Positions 26,373 through 36,360 of a DNA stretch of 64,000 nt are shown here, piece after piece. The position numbers and the translations under genes are program-made. This DNA comes from an uncultured Lachnospiraceae bacterium (GTDB lineage Bacteria; Bacillota; Clostridia; Lachnospirales; Lachnospiraceae), in contig CAMEJJ010000002.1 of assembly GCA_945919795.1 (NCBI GenBank), positions 62,001 to 126,000 of the forward strand, given 5' to 3'. Each line of letters opens with the position of its first letter. The stretch's first letter is position 1. The notes beneath the pieces are model-generated. The model worked only from the letters and a program-made list of their open reading frames with translations. It was not told the DNA's origin and made no database searches.

Positions 26373-27617
26373 ATGAAAAAGAGAGTACTGGTTATTGGTG
26401 GTGGTGCCTCCGGTATTGTGGCTGCAATCATTGCTGCACGCCATGGAGCATCCGTTTCCATTTTAGAACATCAGGATAAAATCGGCAAAAAATTATTACT
26501 GACAGGAAACGGTAAATGCAATTTAACCAATTTAAATTTAGAATCATCCAATTATGTTACCACCAATCATGAGGATATGGATTTTATCAATCATGCCTTG
26601 AATGCATGTTCACCACAACATGTGATATCATTTTTCCATTCCATAGGTCTTCGGACGACTGTTTTACGAGATAGCTATGTTTATCCCGAAACAGAGGCTT
26701 CGGCTAGTGTTGTCAGTGTATTATTACGGGAACTACAAAAACTTCATATTGAAATTTTGACAAACCAGCATGTTTCTTCCTTAAGCAAAAAAGATAAACG
26801 TATCTGTATTATATCCAATAAACAAACATTTTTTGCAGATTCTGTTATTGTTGCCTGCGGAGGAAAGTCTTATCCCAAAACAGGTTCTGACGGTTCCGGC
26901 TTTGATTTTTTAAGACGGATGAATTTACAGTATGTGGAACCGTATCCGGCTCTGACATCGCTTATATGCAATCAAAATGGTTGTAAAATCTTGTCCGGAA
27001 TGAGAAATCAGGCTAGTGTTTCAATCTTTGATTCTAAGCACTCTATGATAGCAAGTGATCAAGGGCAAATTCAATTTACGGATTATGGGATTTCAGGAAT
27101 TCCGGTTTTCCAGGTTAGCTCCAAAATATATCCATATCTTTTGAAGCATAATCATGCACGCCTTACTGATTTGACAGCAAGAATTGATTTATTTCCGTAT
27201 GAGGAAGAAGAAAAACTCTTTTTGCAATTAGAAAGGCAGTTAAACGAATACTATTCATTTTCATTTGAAGAAGCCCTGAGTGGCTTTTTACATAAAAAGT
27301 GGATTCAGTTTTTTTCAAGCCAATATAGCCTTTCAAATAAAACAGGTAAAGAAATCAAGAAATCAACCATAAAACATTTAGCACATGATATGAAGAACCT
27401 TGATTTTCCAATTAAGGAACTGAAGGGCTTTGACTTTTGTCAGGTTACGGGCGGTGGATTAGAGTTGTCTGAGCTTAACCATAATTTTGAATTGAAAAAG
27501 TATCCCTCCGTTTTTATTACCGGAGAGTTATTAAATATTACAGGGGATTGTGGCGGTTACAATCTTCACTGGGCTTTTTTAAGCGGCATGATTGCCGGTA
27601 AAGAAGCTGCAAATTAG
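26373..27617 (+). CDS. HI0933-family flavoprotein (NAD(P)/FAD-dependent oxidoreductase)
   Basis: 414 residues. The N-terminal FAD fold is VLVIGGGASGIVAAIIAARHG with IGKKLLLTGNGKCNLTN just after it, the signature of the HI0933/YhiN family (COG2081). The middle contains IVACGGKSYPKTGSDGSGF, and the C-terminus has FITGELLNITGDCGGYNLHWAFLSG, which closes the FAD site. Members are called aminoacetone oxidase family or BaiN-like; physiological substrates are mostly unknown. It starts the operon behind a good promoter and is followed after 15 bases by a second, unrelated flavoprotein. Confidence 0.88.
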   Translation: MKKRVLVIGGGASGIVAAIIAARHGASVSILEHQDKIGKKLLLTGNGKCNLTNLNLESSNYVTTNHEDMDFINHALNACSPQHVISFFHSIGLRTTVLRDSYVYPETEASASVVSVLLRELQKLHIEILTNQHVSSLSKKDKRICIISNKQTFFADSVIVACGGKSYPKTGSDGSGFDFLRRMNLQYVEPYPALTSLICNQNGCKILSGMRNQASVSIFDSKHSMIASDQGQIQFTDYGISGIPVFQVSSKIYPYLLKHNHARLTDLTARIDLFPYEEEEKLFLQLERQLNEYYSFSFEEALSGFLHKKWIQFFSSQYSLSNKTGKEIKKSTIKHLAHDMKNLDFPIKELKGFDFCQVTGGGLELSELNHNFELKKYPSVFITGELLNITGDCGGYNLHWAFLSGMIAGKEAAN

Positions 27618-27632
27618 CAGGATAATTTTGTT

Positions 27633-29303
27633 ATGTTTAAATATAATCAGTTAAAATGTAAGCCACGATATCAAAAAGAAGATATCAGAAGAGCTTTATC
27701 AGAAAAATTACATATTCCCACTCATTCGATTGCGGATATTAAAATACTACGTGAATCATTGGATGCCAGAAAGAAACCGAATTTGTTTTATAGTCTTTGC
27801 GTCGCATTTGAATGTTCCTCAGAGGAAGTGTTGTTAAAAAAGATGAAAACAGACCCTAATTTAACAACATACCAGGAAACACCTTTTCTTTTACCATCGC
27901 TTCACGGCTATGTTCCTGCGCTTCGCCCGATTGTTATCGGTGCCGGACCGGCAGGTTTGTTTTGTGCCTATTATTTGGCAAAAGCCGGCTTAAAGCCTTT
28001 GGTTTTTGAGCGTGGAAAAGCGGTAGAATACAGGATGGAGGATGTGAAAGCTTTTTGGAAAACCGGTATCCTAAATCCTTCCTCTAATGTGCAATTTGGA
28101 GAAGGCGGAGCAGGAACCTTTTCCGATGGAAAGCTCAATACACTAAACAAGGATCCTTTTGGTTATCAAAAAGAAGTCCTACGTTTGTTTGTATCCATGG
28201 GAGCAAAAGAAAGTATTCTCTACGAACAGAAACCTCACATCGGAACAGATTGTCTGATAAATATCGTGAAAAATTTGCGTTTGTCCATTGAAAAGATGGG
28301 TGGAGAAATTCACTTTTCATCTCAGGTGACGGATTTTGTTTTTACAGAATGCAATTCTGACAGGCACAATGATACAGACAATATCACAGATTTTGATACG
28401 AATCAAGATTTTGAATATCACAGATTTGTGAAAGGTATTATAGTTAATAACAAAGATTATTATGAGACCAATCAAATTGTCTTAGCAATCGGACATAGTG
28501 CAAGAGATACATTTCGGCTTTTATATGAAAAAGAAGTCCCAATGGAGGCCAAATCTTTTGCAGTAGGCTATCGGGTACAGCATGCGCAGAATATGATTGA
28601 CGAAGCGCAGTATGGCAAAGAAAATGTCGGTCATTTTCCGGTCGCATCCTATAAATTAACCGCGCAGGCAGCAAATGGACGAAGCGTCTATAGTTTTTGT
28701 ATGTGTCCGGGAGGTTACGTTGTAAATGCATCCAGTGAAGAAAACCATCTGTGTGTGAATGGAATGAGTTATAGTGACAGAGGAAGTCTTAATGCCAACA
28801 GTGCCATTATCGTTTCCGTTACACCAAGTGATTACCCCGGAAATTCACCACTTTCCGGTGTGGATTTTCAGGAAGAAATTGAAAGACGTGCTTATGCTGT
28901 TTGTTCAGGAAAAATCCCTGTTCAAAAGTATTCGGATTATAAGTTAAATCAGATAAGCTTCTGTTTTGATGACATTCAACCCAAAATAAAGGGGCAATAC
29001 GCTTTCGGTAATCTCAGGGGAATTTATCAGACTGAAATTGAACAGGCTTTTATGGATGGCATGCAATCTTTTGGACGGAAAATTCATGGATTTGATGCAG
29101 ACAATGTATTAGTAACCGGTGTGGAACCCCGTACTTCGTCACCGGTACGCATACACAGAGATGCAAGCTGTCAGTCCCCTGACATCAAGGGCCTATATCC
29201 ATGCGGAGAAGGCGCCGGCTATGCGGGCGGAATTACCAGTGCCGCATGTGACGGATTAAAGATTGCACAAAAGATCATAACTTCTTTAGGAGGAAAATCA
29301 TGA
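27633..29303 (+). CDS. FAD-dependent dehydrogenase of the COG2509 type
   Basis: 556 residues. After an N-terminal domain of about 95 residues (ALSEKLHIPTHSIADIKIL) comes the FAD fold PIVIGAGPAGLFCAYYLAKAG, then FGEGGAGTFSDGKLNTL, a substrate-domain segment with CMCPGGYVVNASSE, and the FAD-closing GVEPRTSSPVRI and PCGEGAGYAGGITSAACDG. The whole matches the large uncharacterised FAD-dependent dehydrogenase family common in Firmicutes. Its substrate is unknown. The stop overlaps the proB ATG (ATGA), so it is coupled to proline synthesis at translation, though that need not mean a shared pathway. Confidence 0.88.
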   Translation: MFKYNQLKCKPRYQKEDIRRALSEKLHIPTHSIADIKILRESLDARKKPNLFYSLCVAFECSSEEVLLKKMKTDPNLTTYQETPFLLPSLHGYVPALRPIVIGAGPAGLFCAYYLAKAGLKPLVFERGKAVEYRMEDVKAFWKTGILNPSSNVQFGEGGAGTFSDGKLNTLNKDPFGYQKEVLRLFVSMGAKESILYEQKPHIGTDCLINIVKNLRLSIEKMGGEIHFSSQVTDFVFTECNSDRHNDTDNITDFDTNQDFEYHRFVKGIIVNNKDYYETNQIVLAIGHSARDTFRLLYEKEVPMEAKSFAVGYRVQHAQNMIDEAQYGKENVGHFPVASYKLTAQAANGRSVYSFCMCPGGYVVNASSEENHLCVNGMSYSDRGSLNANSAIIVSVTPSDYPGNSPLSGVDFQEEIERRAYAVCSGKIPVQKYSDYKLNQISFCFDDIQPKIKGQYAFGNLRGIYQTEIEQAFMDGMQSFGRKIHGFDADNVLVTGVEPRTSSPVRIHRDASCQSPDIKGLYPCGEGAGYAGGITSAACDGLKIAQKIITSLGGKS

Positions 29304-30148
29304 ATATCAGAGATTGTGTCAAGGATAAGAAGAGAATTGTCATAAAAGTCGGTTCCTCTTCTTTACAACATAAAGAAACAGGTGGATTAGATTATATTAA
29401 ACTGGAAGTGCTGGTTCGGGAAATCTGTAATTTAAGAAACATGGGAAAAGAAGTGGTGCTGGTTTCATCCGGTGCGATTGCAGTCGGAAAAAGAGCCGTT
29501 CATCTGGGAAAGGATGACGATCCGATTGCTGTAAAACAGGCTTGTGCCGCAATCGGTCAGGCACGTTTAATGATGACCTATCAGAAAATATTTTCCGAAT
29601 ACAATCATGTCTGTGCACAGGTATTGATGACAAAAAATACCATTGTCGATCCGCTTAACCGTTTTAATGCCCACAACACCTTTTCAGAACTTTTAAAATT
29701 AGGTGTTGTACCGATTGTAAACGAAAATGATACCGTTGCTACCTATGAAATTAAATTTGGTGATAATGATACGCTTTCGGCAATTGTTGCTGCCTTAATT
29801 GATGCAGATTTATTAATTCTGTTATCTGATATTGACGGCTTGTATACGGATGATCCAAACCAGAATAAGGATGCAAAATTTATCAGTGTTGTGGATGAAT
29901 TAACCGATGATTTGATGCAGATGGGTAAAAAAAGTACCGGTAGTGATGTCGGAACCGGTGGAATGAACACCAAATTGCAGGCGGCAAAAATTGCCACAGT
30001 TGCAGGTGCTGATATGATTATTGCCAACTCGGATGATATGCGTATTATACACCGGATTATGGATGGAAGGGAATATGGTACTTTTTTTAAAGCGCATAAA
30101 GATGATAACTTCTATCTGGCTGATTATGTAGAAAAAATGGAATATTAA
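29300..30148 (+). CDS. proB: Glutamate 5-kinase, without PUA domain
   Basis: 282 residues. It phosphorylates L-glutamate, the first step to proline. The amino-acid-kinase fold is complete: RIVIKVGSSSLQHK at the start, VLVSSGAIAVGKRAV, PIVNENDTVATYEIKFGDNDTLSAIVA, LLSDIDGLYTDDP and TGGMNTKLQAA. The C-terminal PUA domain (about 90 residues) found in E. coli and Bacillus ProB is missing, and the frame ends cleanly at KMEY, so this is the naturally short form rather than a broken one. Feedback control by proline resides in the kinase domain. proA is three genes downstream in the same run. Confidence 0.95.
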   Translation: MNIRDCVKDKKRIVIKVGSSSLQHKETGGLDYIKLEVLVREICNLRNMGKEVVLVSSGAIAVGKRAVHLGKDDDPIAVKQACAAIGQARLMMTYQKIFSEYNHVCAQVLMTKNTIVDPLNRFNAHNTFSELLKLGVVPIVNENDTVATYEIKFGDNDTLSAIVAALIDADLLILLSDIDGLYTDDPNQNKDAKFISVVDELTDDLMQMGKKSTGSDVGTGGMNTKLQAAKIATVAGADMIIANSDDMRIIHRIMDGREYGTFFKAHKDDNFYLADYVEKMEY

Positions 30149-30159
30149 AAAAGGAAATT

Positions 30160-30387
30160 ATGATGGCTGATTTAAAAATTGACAGAATTAATGAACTATA
30201 CCACAAATCCCAAAAAGAAGGACTTACGGAAGAAGAAAAAAAGGAACAGGCTGAACTAAGACGTAATTATGTAAATGCGGTTAAGGCAAATTTACGTGGA
30301 CAATTGAACAATATCAATATTCAGGAAAAAGATGGTAGTATCACCAATTTAGGAGAAAAATTTGGACAAAAAAATTCTGAGAAATAA
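30160..30387 (+). CDS. DUF896/YnzC family protein
   Basis: 75 residues. IDRINELYHKSQKEGLTEEE followed by KEQAELRRNYVNAVKANLRG is the typical YnzC/DUF896 helical hairpin; the tail ([17 protein letters not shown]) is longer and polar. In Bacillus a member is SOS-associated (yneB-ynzC-yneA region), but here it lies between proB and the cyclo-ligase gene, far from the SOS locus at the right end. AAAGGAAA precedes ATG 30160; ATG 30163 is nearly as good. Confidence 0.85.
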   Translation: MMADLKIDRINELYHKSQKEGLTEEEKKEQAELRRNYVNAVKANLRGQLNNINIQEKDGSITNLGEKFGQKNSEK

Positions 30388-30931
30388 AATGTTAAGCTTG
30401 CGCAATCAATTATCTGTAAAAGAGTGTGCAAAGAGAAGTGAACAAATTACATATCATCTGCTAAACACAGATTCTTATCAGAGAGCAGAATATCTTTTGA
30501 TTTATATGCATTATCAAAAAGAAGTCATGACGGATCAAATCATTACACATGCATTAAATGCCGGAAAGCATGTATTTGTTCCACGAGTTAGCGGAAAAGA
30601 CATGGAATTTTATGAAATCCATTCTTTTGAGGAATGTGAATGTGGTTTTCATGGCATTTTAGAGCCGTTCGAAACATGTGTCAGTTTTCCTGAAGTCTTC
30701 TGTAACATGCTCTCATCGCCTTCAAGAAAGAATACTCTTATGATTCTTCCCGGACTGGCATTTGATGTAACCGGTCACCGATTAGGCTATGGCGGAGGAT
30801 ATTATGACAGATATTTGTCAAAGACAGGTATTGAATGTACAAAAACAGCGGTTGCATATTCTTTTCAGGTGATAGAGAATGTCCCTTATGAAGAGCATGA
30901 TATTCTGGTTGATGATGTAATAACGGACTGA
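30362..30931 (+). CDS. 5-formyltetrahydrofolate cyclo-ligase
   Basis: 189 residues. It converts 5-formyl-tetrahydrofolate to 5,10-methenyl-tetrahydrofolate with ATP, recovering a dead-end folate. The C-terminal signature [24 protein letters not shown] is complete; the N-terminus [16 protein letters not shown] fits the family. The start is TTG 30362, with AGGAGA six bases upstream; the gene overlaps the DUF896 gene by 26 bases. With fhs and folD earlier in the window it completes a folate set, though at a separate locus. Confidence 0.93.
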   Translation: MDKKILRNKMLSLRNQLSVKECAKRSEQITYHLLNTDSYQRAEYLLIYMHYQKEVMTDQIITHALNAGKHVFVPRVSGKDMEFYEIHSFEECECGFHGILEPFETCVSFPEVFCNMLSSPSRKNTLMILPGLAFDVTGHRLGYGGGYYDRYLSKTGIECTKTAVAYSFQVIENVPYEEHDILVDDVITD

Positions 30932-30960
30932 TTAATGAATTAGAGGAGATACAAAGTATT

Positions 30961-32208
30961 ATGACAAATTTAGAAATACTTGGACAAAATGCAGTATCTG
31001 CAAAATATAAAATGCAGATATTAAGTACGGAAATAAAAAATAAAAGTTTAATTTATATTGCACAATGTCTCCGAGAACATTGTGATGAAATTCTTTGTGA
31101 AAATCAAAAAGATATCAATCAGGCTGTTGCAAACGGAATGCATCAGGGGTTGGTTGACAGATTAAAGCTTAACAAAGAACGTGTTTTTGCAATGGCGGAA
31201 GGATTGGAACAGATTGTTTCACTTCCTGATCCAATTGGGGAGGTACTTTCTACCAATACGAGACCGAACGGACTGATTGTTAATAAAGTTCGTGTCCCGT
31301 TAGGCGTTATCGGTATTATTTATGAATCCCGTCCCAATGTGACTGCAGATGCATTCGGATTGTGTTTTAAATCCGGAAATGCCGTCATTTTAAAAGGCGG
31401 TTCCGATGCCATTCATTCCAACATTGCCATTACAACAGTAATCCGGAATGCTTTGAAGGATATGAAGTGTGATGAAAACGCCATTCAGTTAATTGAAGAT
31501 ACCAACCGTGAAACAACCAAAAAATTTATGCAGTTAAATCAATATGTGGATGTTTTGATTCCCCGCGGAAGTGCAGGTCTTATTCGCAGTGTCGTACAAA
31601 ACAGCACCATTCCCGTCATTGAAACGGGAAGCGGAAACTGTCATATTTATGTCGATAAGGATGCCGATTTTAACAAGGCTGTTTCCATTATCCTGAATGC
31701 GAAAACACAGCGGATTGGTGTATGTAATGCCTGTGAATCTCTGGTTGTACACAAAGATATCGAAAAAGAGTTTCTTCCGCTTCTGGAAAAAGCCTTAAAA
31801 CAAAAAGATGTGGAAATTCGTGCGGATGAACAGGCCGGTCTGTTTTTTAGCGATTATAAACCTGCTACCACAGAAGATTTTGCAACGGAATATCTGGATT
31901 ATATTATTTCCGTTAAAACGGTAGAAAATGTAGAAGAAGCCATTTGTCATATCAATGCCAACAACACAAAACATTCAGAAGCCATTATTACTGAAAATAA
32001 AGAAGCTGCTGATAAATTTTTGGCAGGTATTGATGCGGCATGTGTATATGTAAATGCATCCACCAGGTTTACGGACGGTTTTGAATTCGGCTTTGGTGCA
32101 GAAATTGGTATCAGCACGCAGAAACTGCATGCACGTGGGCCGATGGGATTACCGGAACTGACATCCTATCAATATCGCATTTTAGGAGATGGACAGATAC
32201 GCCCGTAA
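30961..32208 (+). CDS. proA: Gamma-glutamyl phosphate reductase
   Basis: 415 residues, full length. It reduces glutamyl-5-phosphate with NADPH to glutamate semialdehyde, the second step of proline synthesis. The aldehyde-dehydrogenase fold shows [47 protein letters not shown] and the catalytic cysteine in [14 protein letters not shown]; the end is [27 protein letters not shown] precedes the ATG. proB lies three genes upstream, in the same direction; the two are split by DUF896 and the cyclo-ligase. Confidence 0.97.
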   Translation: MTNLEILGQNAVSAKYKMQILSTEIKNKSLIYIAQCLREHCDEILCENQKDINQAVANGMHQGLVDRLKLNKERVFAMAEGLEQIVSLPDPIGEVLSTNTRPNGLIVNKVRVPLGVIGIIYESRPNVTADAFGLCFKSGNAVILKGGSDAIHSNIAITTVIRNALKDMKCDENAIQLIEDTNRETTKKFMQLNQYVDVLIPRGSAGLIRSVVQNSTIPVIETGSGNCHIYVDKDADFNKAVSIILNAKTQRIGVCNACESLVVHKDIEKEFLPLLEKALKQKDVEIRADEQAGLFFSDYKPATTEDFATEYLDYIISVKTVENVEEAICHINANNTKHSEAIITENKEAADKFLAGIDAACVYVNASTRFTDGFEFGFGAEIGISTQKLHARGPMGLPELTSYQYRILGDGQIRP

Positions 32209-32224
32209 TTATTTGAAAGGAAAA

Positions 32225-33631
32225 ATGAAAAGAATGAATGAAGAAGCAACACTTCAATATCAATATATCGAAAAAGCAAAATTAATCATTGCACAAAAAA
32301 CACAGGAAAAAGGGGCACCTTTAACCTGTTGTGTTCAAACTTTCGGTTGTCAGATGAATGCCCGTGATTCGGAAAAATTATCCGGTATTCTGAAAGCAGT
32401 CGGATTCGTTGAAATAGAAGATGAAAATGCAGATTTAGTCATTTATAATACCTGTACCGTCAGAGATAACGCTAATCAGCGTGTCTATGGTCGTTTAGGT
32501 GTATTAAACGGTTATAAAAAGAAAAATCCCCTTATGAAAATATGTCTTTGTGGATGTATGATGCAGGAAAATACGGTTTTGGATAAAATCCGTTCAAGTT
32601 ATCGGTTTGTCGATCTGATTTTCGGAACACACAATATTTTTAAATTTGCTGAATTACTGGTTCGTATGTATGAATCGGATGAAATGATTATTGACATCTG
32701 GAAAGACACCGACCAGATTGTGGAAGATCTGCCGGTTGAAAGAAAATTTCATTTTAAATCCGGCATCAATATTATGTTTGGCTGTAATAATTTTTGCTCC
32801 TACTGTATTGTTCCTTATGTCAGAGGACGCGAGAGAAGCCGAAAACCGGAGGAAATCATTTCCGAAATAGAAGGACTCGTAGCAGATGGTGTTGTTGAAA
32901 TTATGCTTTTGGGTCAAAATGTGAATTCCTACGGTAAAAAACTTGAAAATCCGATTTCATTTGCAGAATTGCTTCGTCGTATTGAGAAAATTGAAGGTCT
33001 GAAAAGAATTCGTTTTATGACATCGCATCCCAAGGATTTATCGGACGAGTTAATTGAAGTGATGAAAAACTCAGAAAAGATTTGCAAACACCTGCACCTG
33101 CCTTTACAGGCCGGCGCTAATCGTATTTTAAAAGCAATGAACCGGTGTTATACCAAAGAACAATTTATTGAGCTGGCATTAAAAATCAAACGTGAAATCC
33201 CCGATATTGCCATTACCACAGATATCATTGTCGGATTCCCCGGTGAAACGCATGAGGATGTGTTAGAAACCATTGATGTGATTAAAACCGTAAAGTTTGA
33301 TAATGCGTTTACATTCCAGTATTCAAAACGAACCGGAACACCGGCTGCAGCTATGGAAAATCAGGTACCGCAGGAAGAGGTCACTCGTAATTTTGATGAA
33401 TTGCTTGCTGTTGTACAGCAAACGGCCAGAGAGCAGGCATCTCGTTATGAACATCAAACACTTGATGCTTTAGTGGAAGGTATCAACGAGCACGATTCTT
33501 CCCTTGTAACCGGAAGATTGTCCAACAACATGATTGTGCATTTTAAGGGATGTTCGGATTTAATCGGGAAAATAGTTCCGGTTTATTTAAAGGAATGCAA
33601 GGGATTTTATTATTTAGGCGAAATGAAATGA
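32225..33631 (+). CDS. miaB: tRNA-2-methylthio-N6-dimethylallyladenosine synthase
   Basis: 468 residues. It adds a methylthio group to i6A37 of tRNAs reading UNN codons, using two iron-sulfur clusters and SAM. The UPF0004 domain starts VQTFGCQMNARDSEK; the radical-SAM motif is in CNNFCSYCIVPYVRGRERSR; a TRAM domain closes the protein (DALVEGINEH to LKECKGFYYLGEM). ATG 32225 with AAAGG just upstream is taken; ATG 32234 is possible, and an in-frame start at 32189 would overlap proA. miaA, whose product makes the substrate base, is three genes away. Confidence 0.95.
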   Translation: MKRMNEEATLQYQYIEKAKLIIAQKTQEKGAPLTCCVQTFGCQMNARDSEKLSGILKAVGFVEIEDENADLVIYNTCTVRDNANQRVYGRLGVLNGYKKKNPLMKICLCGCMMQENTVLDKIRSSYRFVDLIFGTHNIFKFAELLVRMYESDEMIIDIWKDTDQIVEDLPVERKFHFKSGINIMFGCNNFCSYCIVPYVRGRERSRKPEEIISEIEGLVADGVVEIMLLGQNVNSYGKKLENPISFAELLRRIEKIEGLKRIRFMTSHPKDLSDELIEVMKNSEKICKHLHLPLQAGANRILKAMNRCYTKEQFIELALKIKREIPDIAITTDIIVGFPGETHEDVLETIDVIKTVKFDNAFTFQYSKRTGTPAAAMENQVPQEEVTRNFDELLAVVQQTAREQASRYEHQTLDALVEGINEHDSSLVTGRLSNNMIVHFKGCSDLIGKIVPVYLKECKGFYYLGEMK

Positions 33632-33684
33632 TGTGAGTGCTAAAAATTAGTACCATAGTTTTATCAAGAAGAGAGTAATTAAGC

Positions 33685-36351
33685 ATGCAAGACATAAAAA
33701 TGGCAGATCTTACGCCAATGATGCAACAATATATGGAGACGAAAAAGCAATACGAAGATTGCATTTTATTTTATCGTCTCGGTGATTTTTATGAAATGTT
33801 TTTTGATGATGCATTAAAAGCATCCAAAGCATTGGAAATAACCTTAACTGGCAAAAGCTGTGGATTGGAAGAACGGGCACCAATGTGTGGAATACCTTAC
33901 CATGCAGTTGACGGATATTTGACCAAATTAGTCAGCAAGGGGTATAAGGTTGCCATCTGCGAACAGGTGGAAGATCCCAAGCTTGCAAAAGGTATTGTAA
34001 AACGGGAAGTTGTCAGGATTGTTACACCGGGTACCAATCTGAATATGCAGTCCCTGGAAGAGACGAAAAATAATTATCTGATGTGTATCGCTTATTCGGA
34101 TAACATCGGTGTTTCTGTGATTGATGTAACAACCGGAGATTTTTTCGCAACTCAGGTTGACGATTCCAAAAATTTATTTGATGAAATTATCAAATTTTCT
34201 CCTGCCGAAATCATTTGTAACGATGCTTTTATGGTCAGCGGTTTTGATTTGGAAGATTTGCGTGCCAGATTGGGAATTACGGTATATCAGCTTGATTCCT
34301 GGTATTTTGATGATGAAACCTGTCAAAATCGGATGAAAAAACATTTCCATGTTCAGACCATGACCTCTTTAGGGATGGATTCGTTTCCTATGGGCACGAT
34401 TGCTGCGGGGGCAGTATTAAATTATCTGTATGAAACGCAAAAAACGACCTTAAGTCATATTACCCATATCAATCCATATATAACCAGCAAATATATGTTA
34501 TTGGACAGTTCGACAAGAAGAAATCTGGAGTTATGTGAAACCTTACGTGAGAAACAAAAACGTGGTTCCCTGTTATGGATTTTAGATAAAACAAAAACGG
34601 CTATGGGTGCCCGCACATTAAGAAGTTACATAGAACAGCCTTTAATTGATAAAGAGGAGATTACAAAACGTCTGGATGCCGTAGATGCCTTTTGTATGAA
34701 TGCCATCGGAAGGGAAGAAATCAGAGAATACTTAAATCCCATCTATGATCTGGAGCGTTTACTTGGAAAAGTTAGCTATAAATCAGCAAATCCAAGGGAT
34801 TTAATTGCTTTTTCAAAATCATTGGAAATGTTACCTTCTATTCGTACGGTTTTAGAAGATTTTAAAGATAGCAGTTTATTACAAAATATCTATGATGATA
34901 TAGATCCTTTGGAAGATATCTGCAGTCTGATTGAACAGGCAATTGAGGAGGAGCCTCCAATCTCCATAAGAGAGGGTGGCATCATTAAAACCGGATTTCA
35001 TGAAGACGTGGATCATTTCCGCAATGCTAAAACCGAGGGTAAAAACTGGCTGGCAGAACTGGAATTGCAGGAAAAAGAGCGAACCGGAATCAAGAATTTA
35101 AAAATCGGATATAATAAAGTGTTCGGTTATTATTTCGAAGTAACCAATTCCTACAAAGAACTGGTTCCGGATGACTGGATTCGAAAACAGACTTTAACCG
35201 GTGGCGAGCGTTATATGATGCCGAAATTAAAAGAACTGGAAGATACCATTTTAAACGCCGAGGACAAGCTTTGCGGTATTGAATATGATTTGTTCTGTGA
35301 AATCAGAGAGCATATTGCCGACAACATGGACCGGATACAAAAAACAGCAAAAGCCGTTGCTGCACTGGATGTTTTTACATCCTTATCCTTTGTTGCCGAA
35401 CGTAATCATTATGTGAGACCGAAGCTGAATACTAAGGGAACGATAAAGATTAAAAACGGCAGACATCCGGTTGTGGAAAAGATGATTGAACATGACATGT
35501 TTGTATCCAATGATACTTATCTGGATAACAATAAAAATCTGATTTCTATCATAACCGGACCGAATATGGCGGGTAAATCCACCTATATGAGACAGACGGC
35601 ATTAATTGTTTTGATGGCACAGATTGGCAGCTTTGTCCCGGCCGATCAGGCAGACATTGGTCTTGTAGACCGTATTTTCACACGTGTCGGAGCTTCTGAT
35701 GATTTAGCAAGCGGACAATCCACCTTTATGGTTGAAATGAATGAAGTGGCTAATATTTTGCGCAATGCCACCTCGGACAGTCTTTTGATTTTAGATGAAA
35801 TCGGAAGAGGAACCTCCACGTTTGATGGTCTTGCCATCGCATGGGCGGTTATTGAGCATATCAGCAATAAAAAACTGCTTGGAGCCAAAACCTTATTTGC
35901 AACGCATTATCATGAACTGACCGAATTAGAAGGCAAGATGAACAATGTCAATAATTATTATATTGCCGTCAAAGAACAAGGCGACGATATTGTATTTCTC
36001 AGAAAGATCTTAAAAGGCGGCGCCGATAAAAGTTATGGTATTCAGGTGGCAAAACTGGCAGGTGTCCCGGATATGGTGATTGACCGTGCCAAAATCATTG
36101 TAGAGCAATTGATGGACAATGATATCACCGAACGTGTCCAGAATATTGCAGTTGATGCAAAAAGTGAGCCCAAAAAGGTTAAACACTATGATCAGGTTGA
36201 CTTAGATCAAATCTCTCTTTTTGATACTGTAAAAGATGAGGATATTTTAAAAGAGCTGGATGAACTTGATATTTCCAATCTGACACCTCTGGATGCATTA
36301 AATACCTTGTACCGATTACAGAATTTACGAAAAAATCGTTGGCATATGTAA
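33685..36351 (+). CDS. mutS: DNA mismatch repair protein MutS
   Basis: 888 residues. The mismatch-reading N-terminus has PMMQQYMETKKQYEDCILFYRLGDFYEMF with the Phe-x-Glu pair (in FYEMF), whose Phe stacks on the mispair. The clamp and lever follow. The ATPase has Walker A GPNMAGKS (625-632), LILDEIGRGTSTFDGLA and FATHYHELTELE. The C-terminal tail of about 60 residues ends in a helix (LTPLDALNTLYRLQNL) used for tetramerisation in other MutS. mutL follows after nine bases. Confidence 0.97.
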   Translation: MQDIKMADLTPMMQQYMETKKQYEDCILFYRLGDFYEMFFDDALKASKALEITLTGKSCGLEERAPMCGIPYHAVDGYLTKLVSKGYKVAICEQVEDPKLAKGIVKREVVRIVTPGTNLNMQSLEETKNNYLMCIAYSDNIGVSVIDVTTGDFFATQVDDSKNLFDEIIKFSPAEIICNDAFMVSGFDLEDLRARLGITVYQLDSWYFDDETCQNRMKKHFHVQTMTSLGMDSFPMGTIAAGAVLNYLYETQKTTLSHITHINPYITSKYMLLDSSTRRNLELCETLREKQKRGSLLWILDKTKTAMGARTLRSYIEQPLIDKEEITKRLDAVDAFCMNAIGREEIREYLNPIYDLERLLGKVSYKSANPRDLIAFSKSLEMLPSIRTVLEDFKDSSLLQNIYDDIDPLEDICSLIEQAIEEEPPISIREGGIIKTGFHEDVDHFRNAKTEGKNWLAELELQEKERTGIKNLKIGYNKVFGYYFEVTNSYKELVPDDWIRKQTLTGGERYMMPKLKELEDTILNAEDKLCGIEYDLFCEIREHIADNMDRIQKTAKAVAALDVFTSLSFVAERNHYVRPKLNTKGTIKIKNGRHPVVEKMIEHDMFVSNDTYLDNNKNLISIITGPNMAGKSTYMRQTALIVLMAQIGSFVPADQADIGLVDRIFTRVGASDDLASGQSTFMVEMNEVANILRNATSDSLLILDEIGRGTSTFDGLAIAWAVIEHISNKKLLGAKTLFATHYHELTELEGKMNNVNNYYIAVKEQGDDIVFLRKILKGGADKSYGIQVAKLAGVPDMVIDRAKIIVEQLMDNDITERVQNIAVDAKSEPKKVKHYDQVDLDQISLFDTVKDEDILKELDELDISNLTPLDALNTLYRLQNLRKNRWHM

Positions 36352-36360
36352 GGAGATAAA

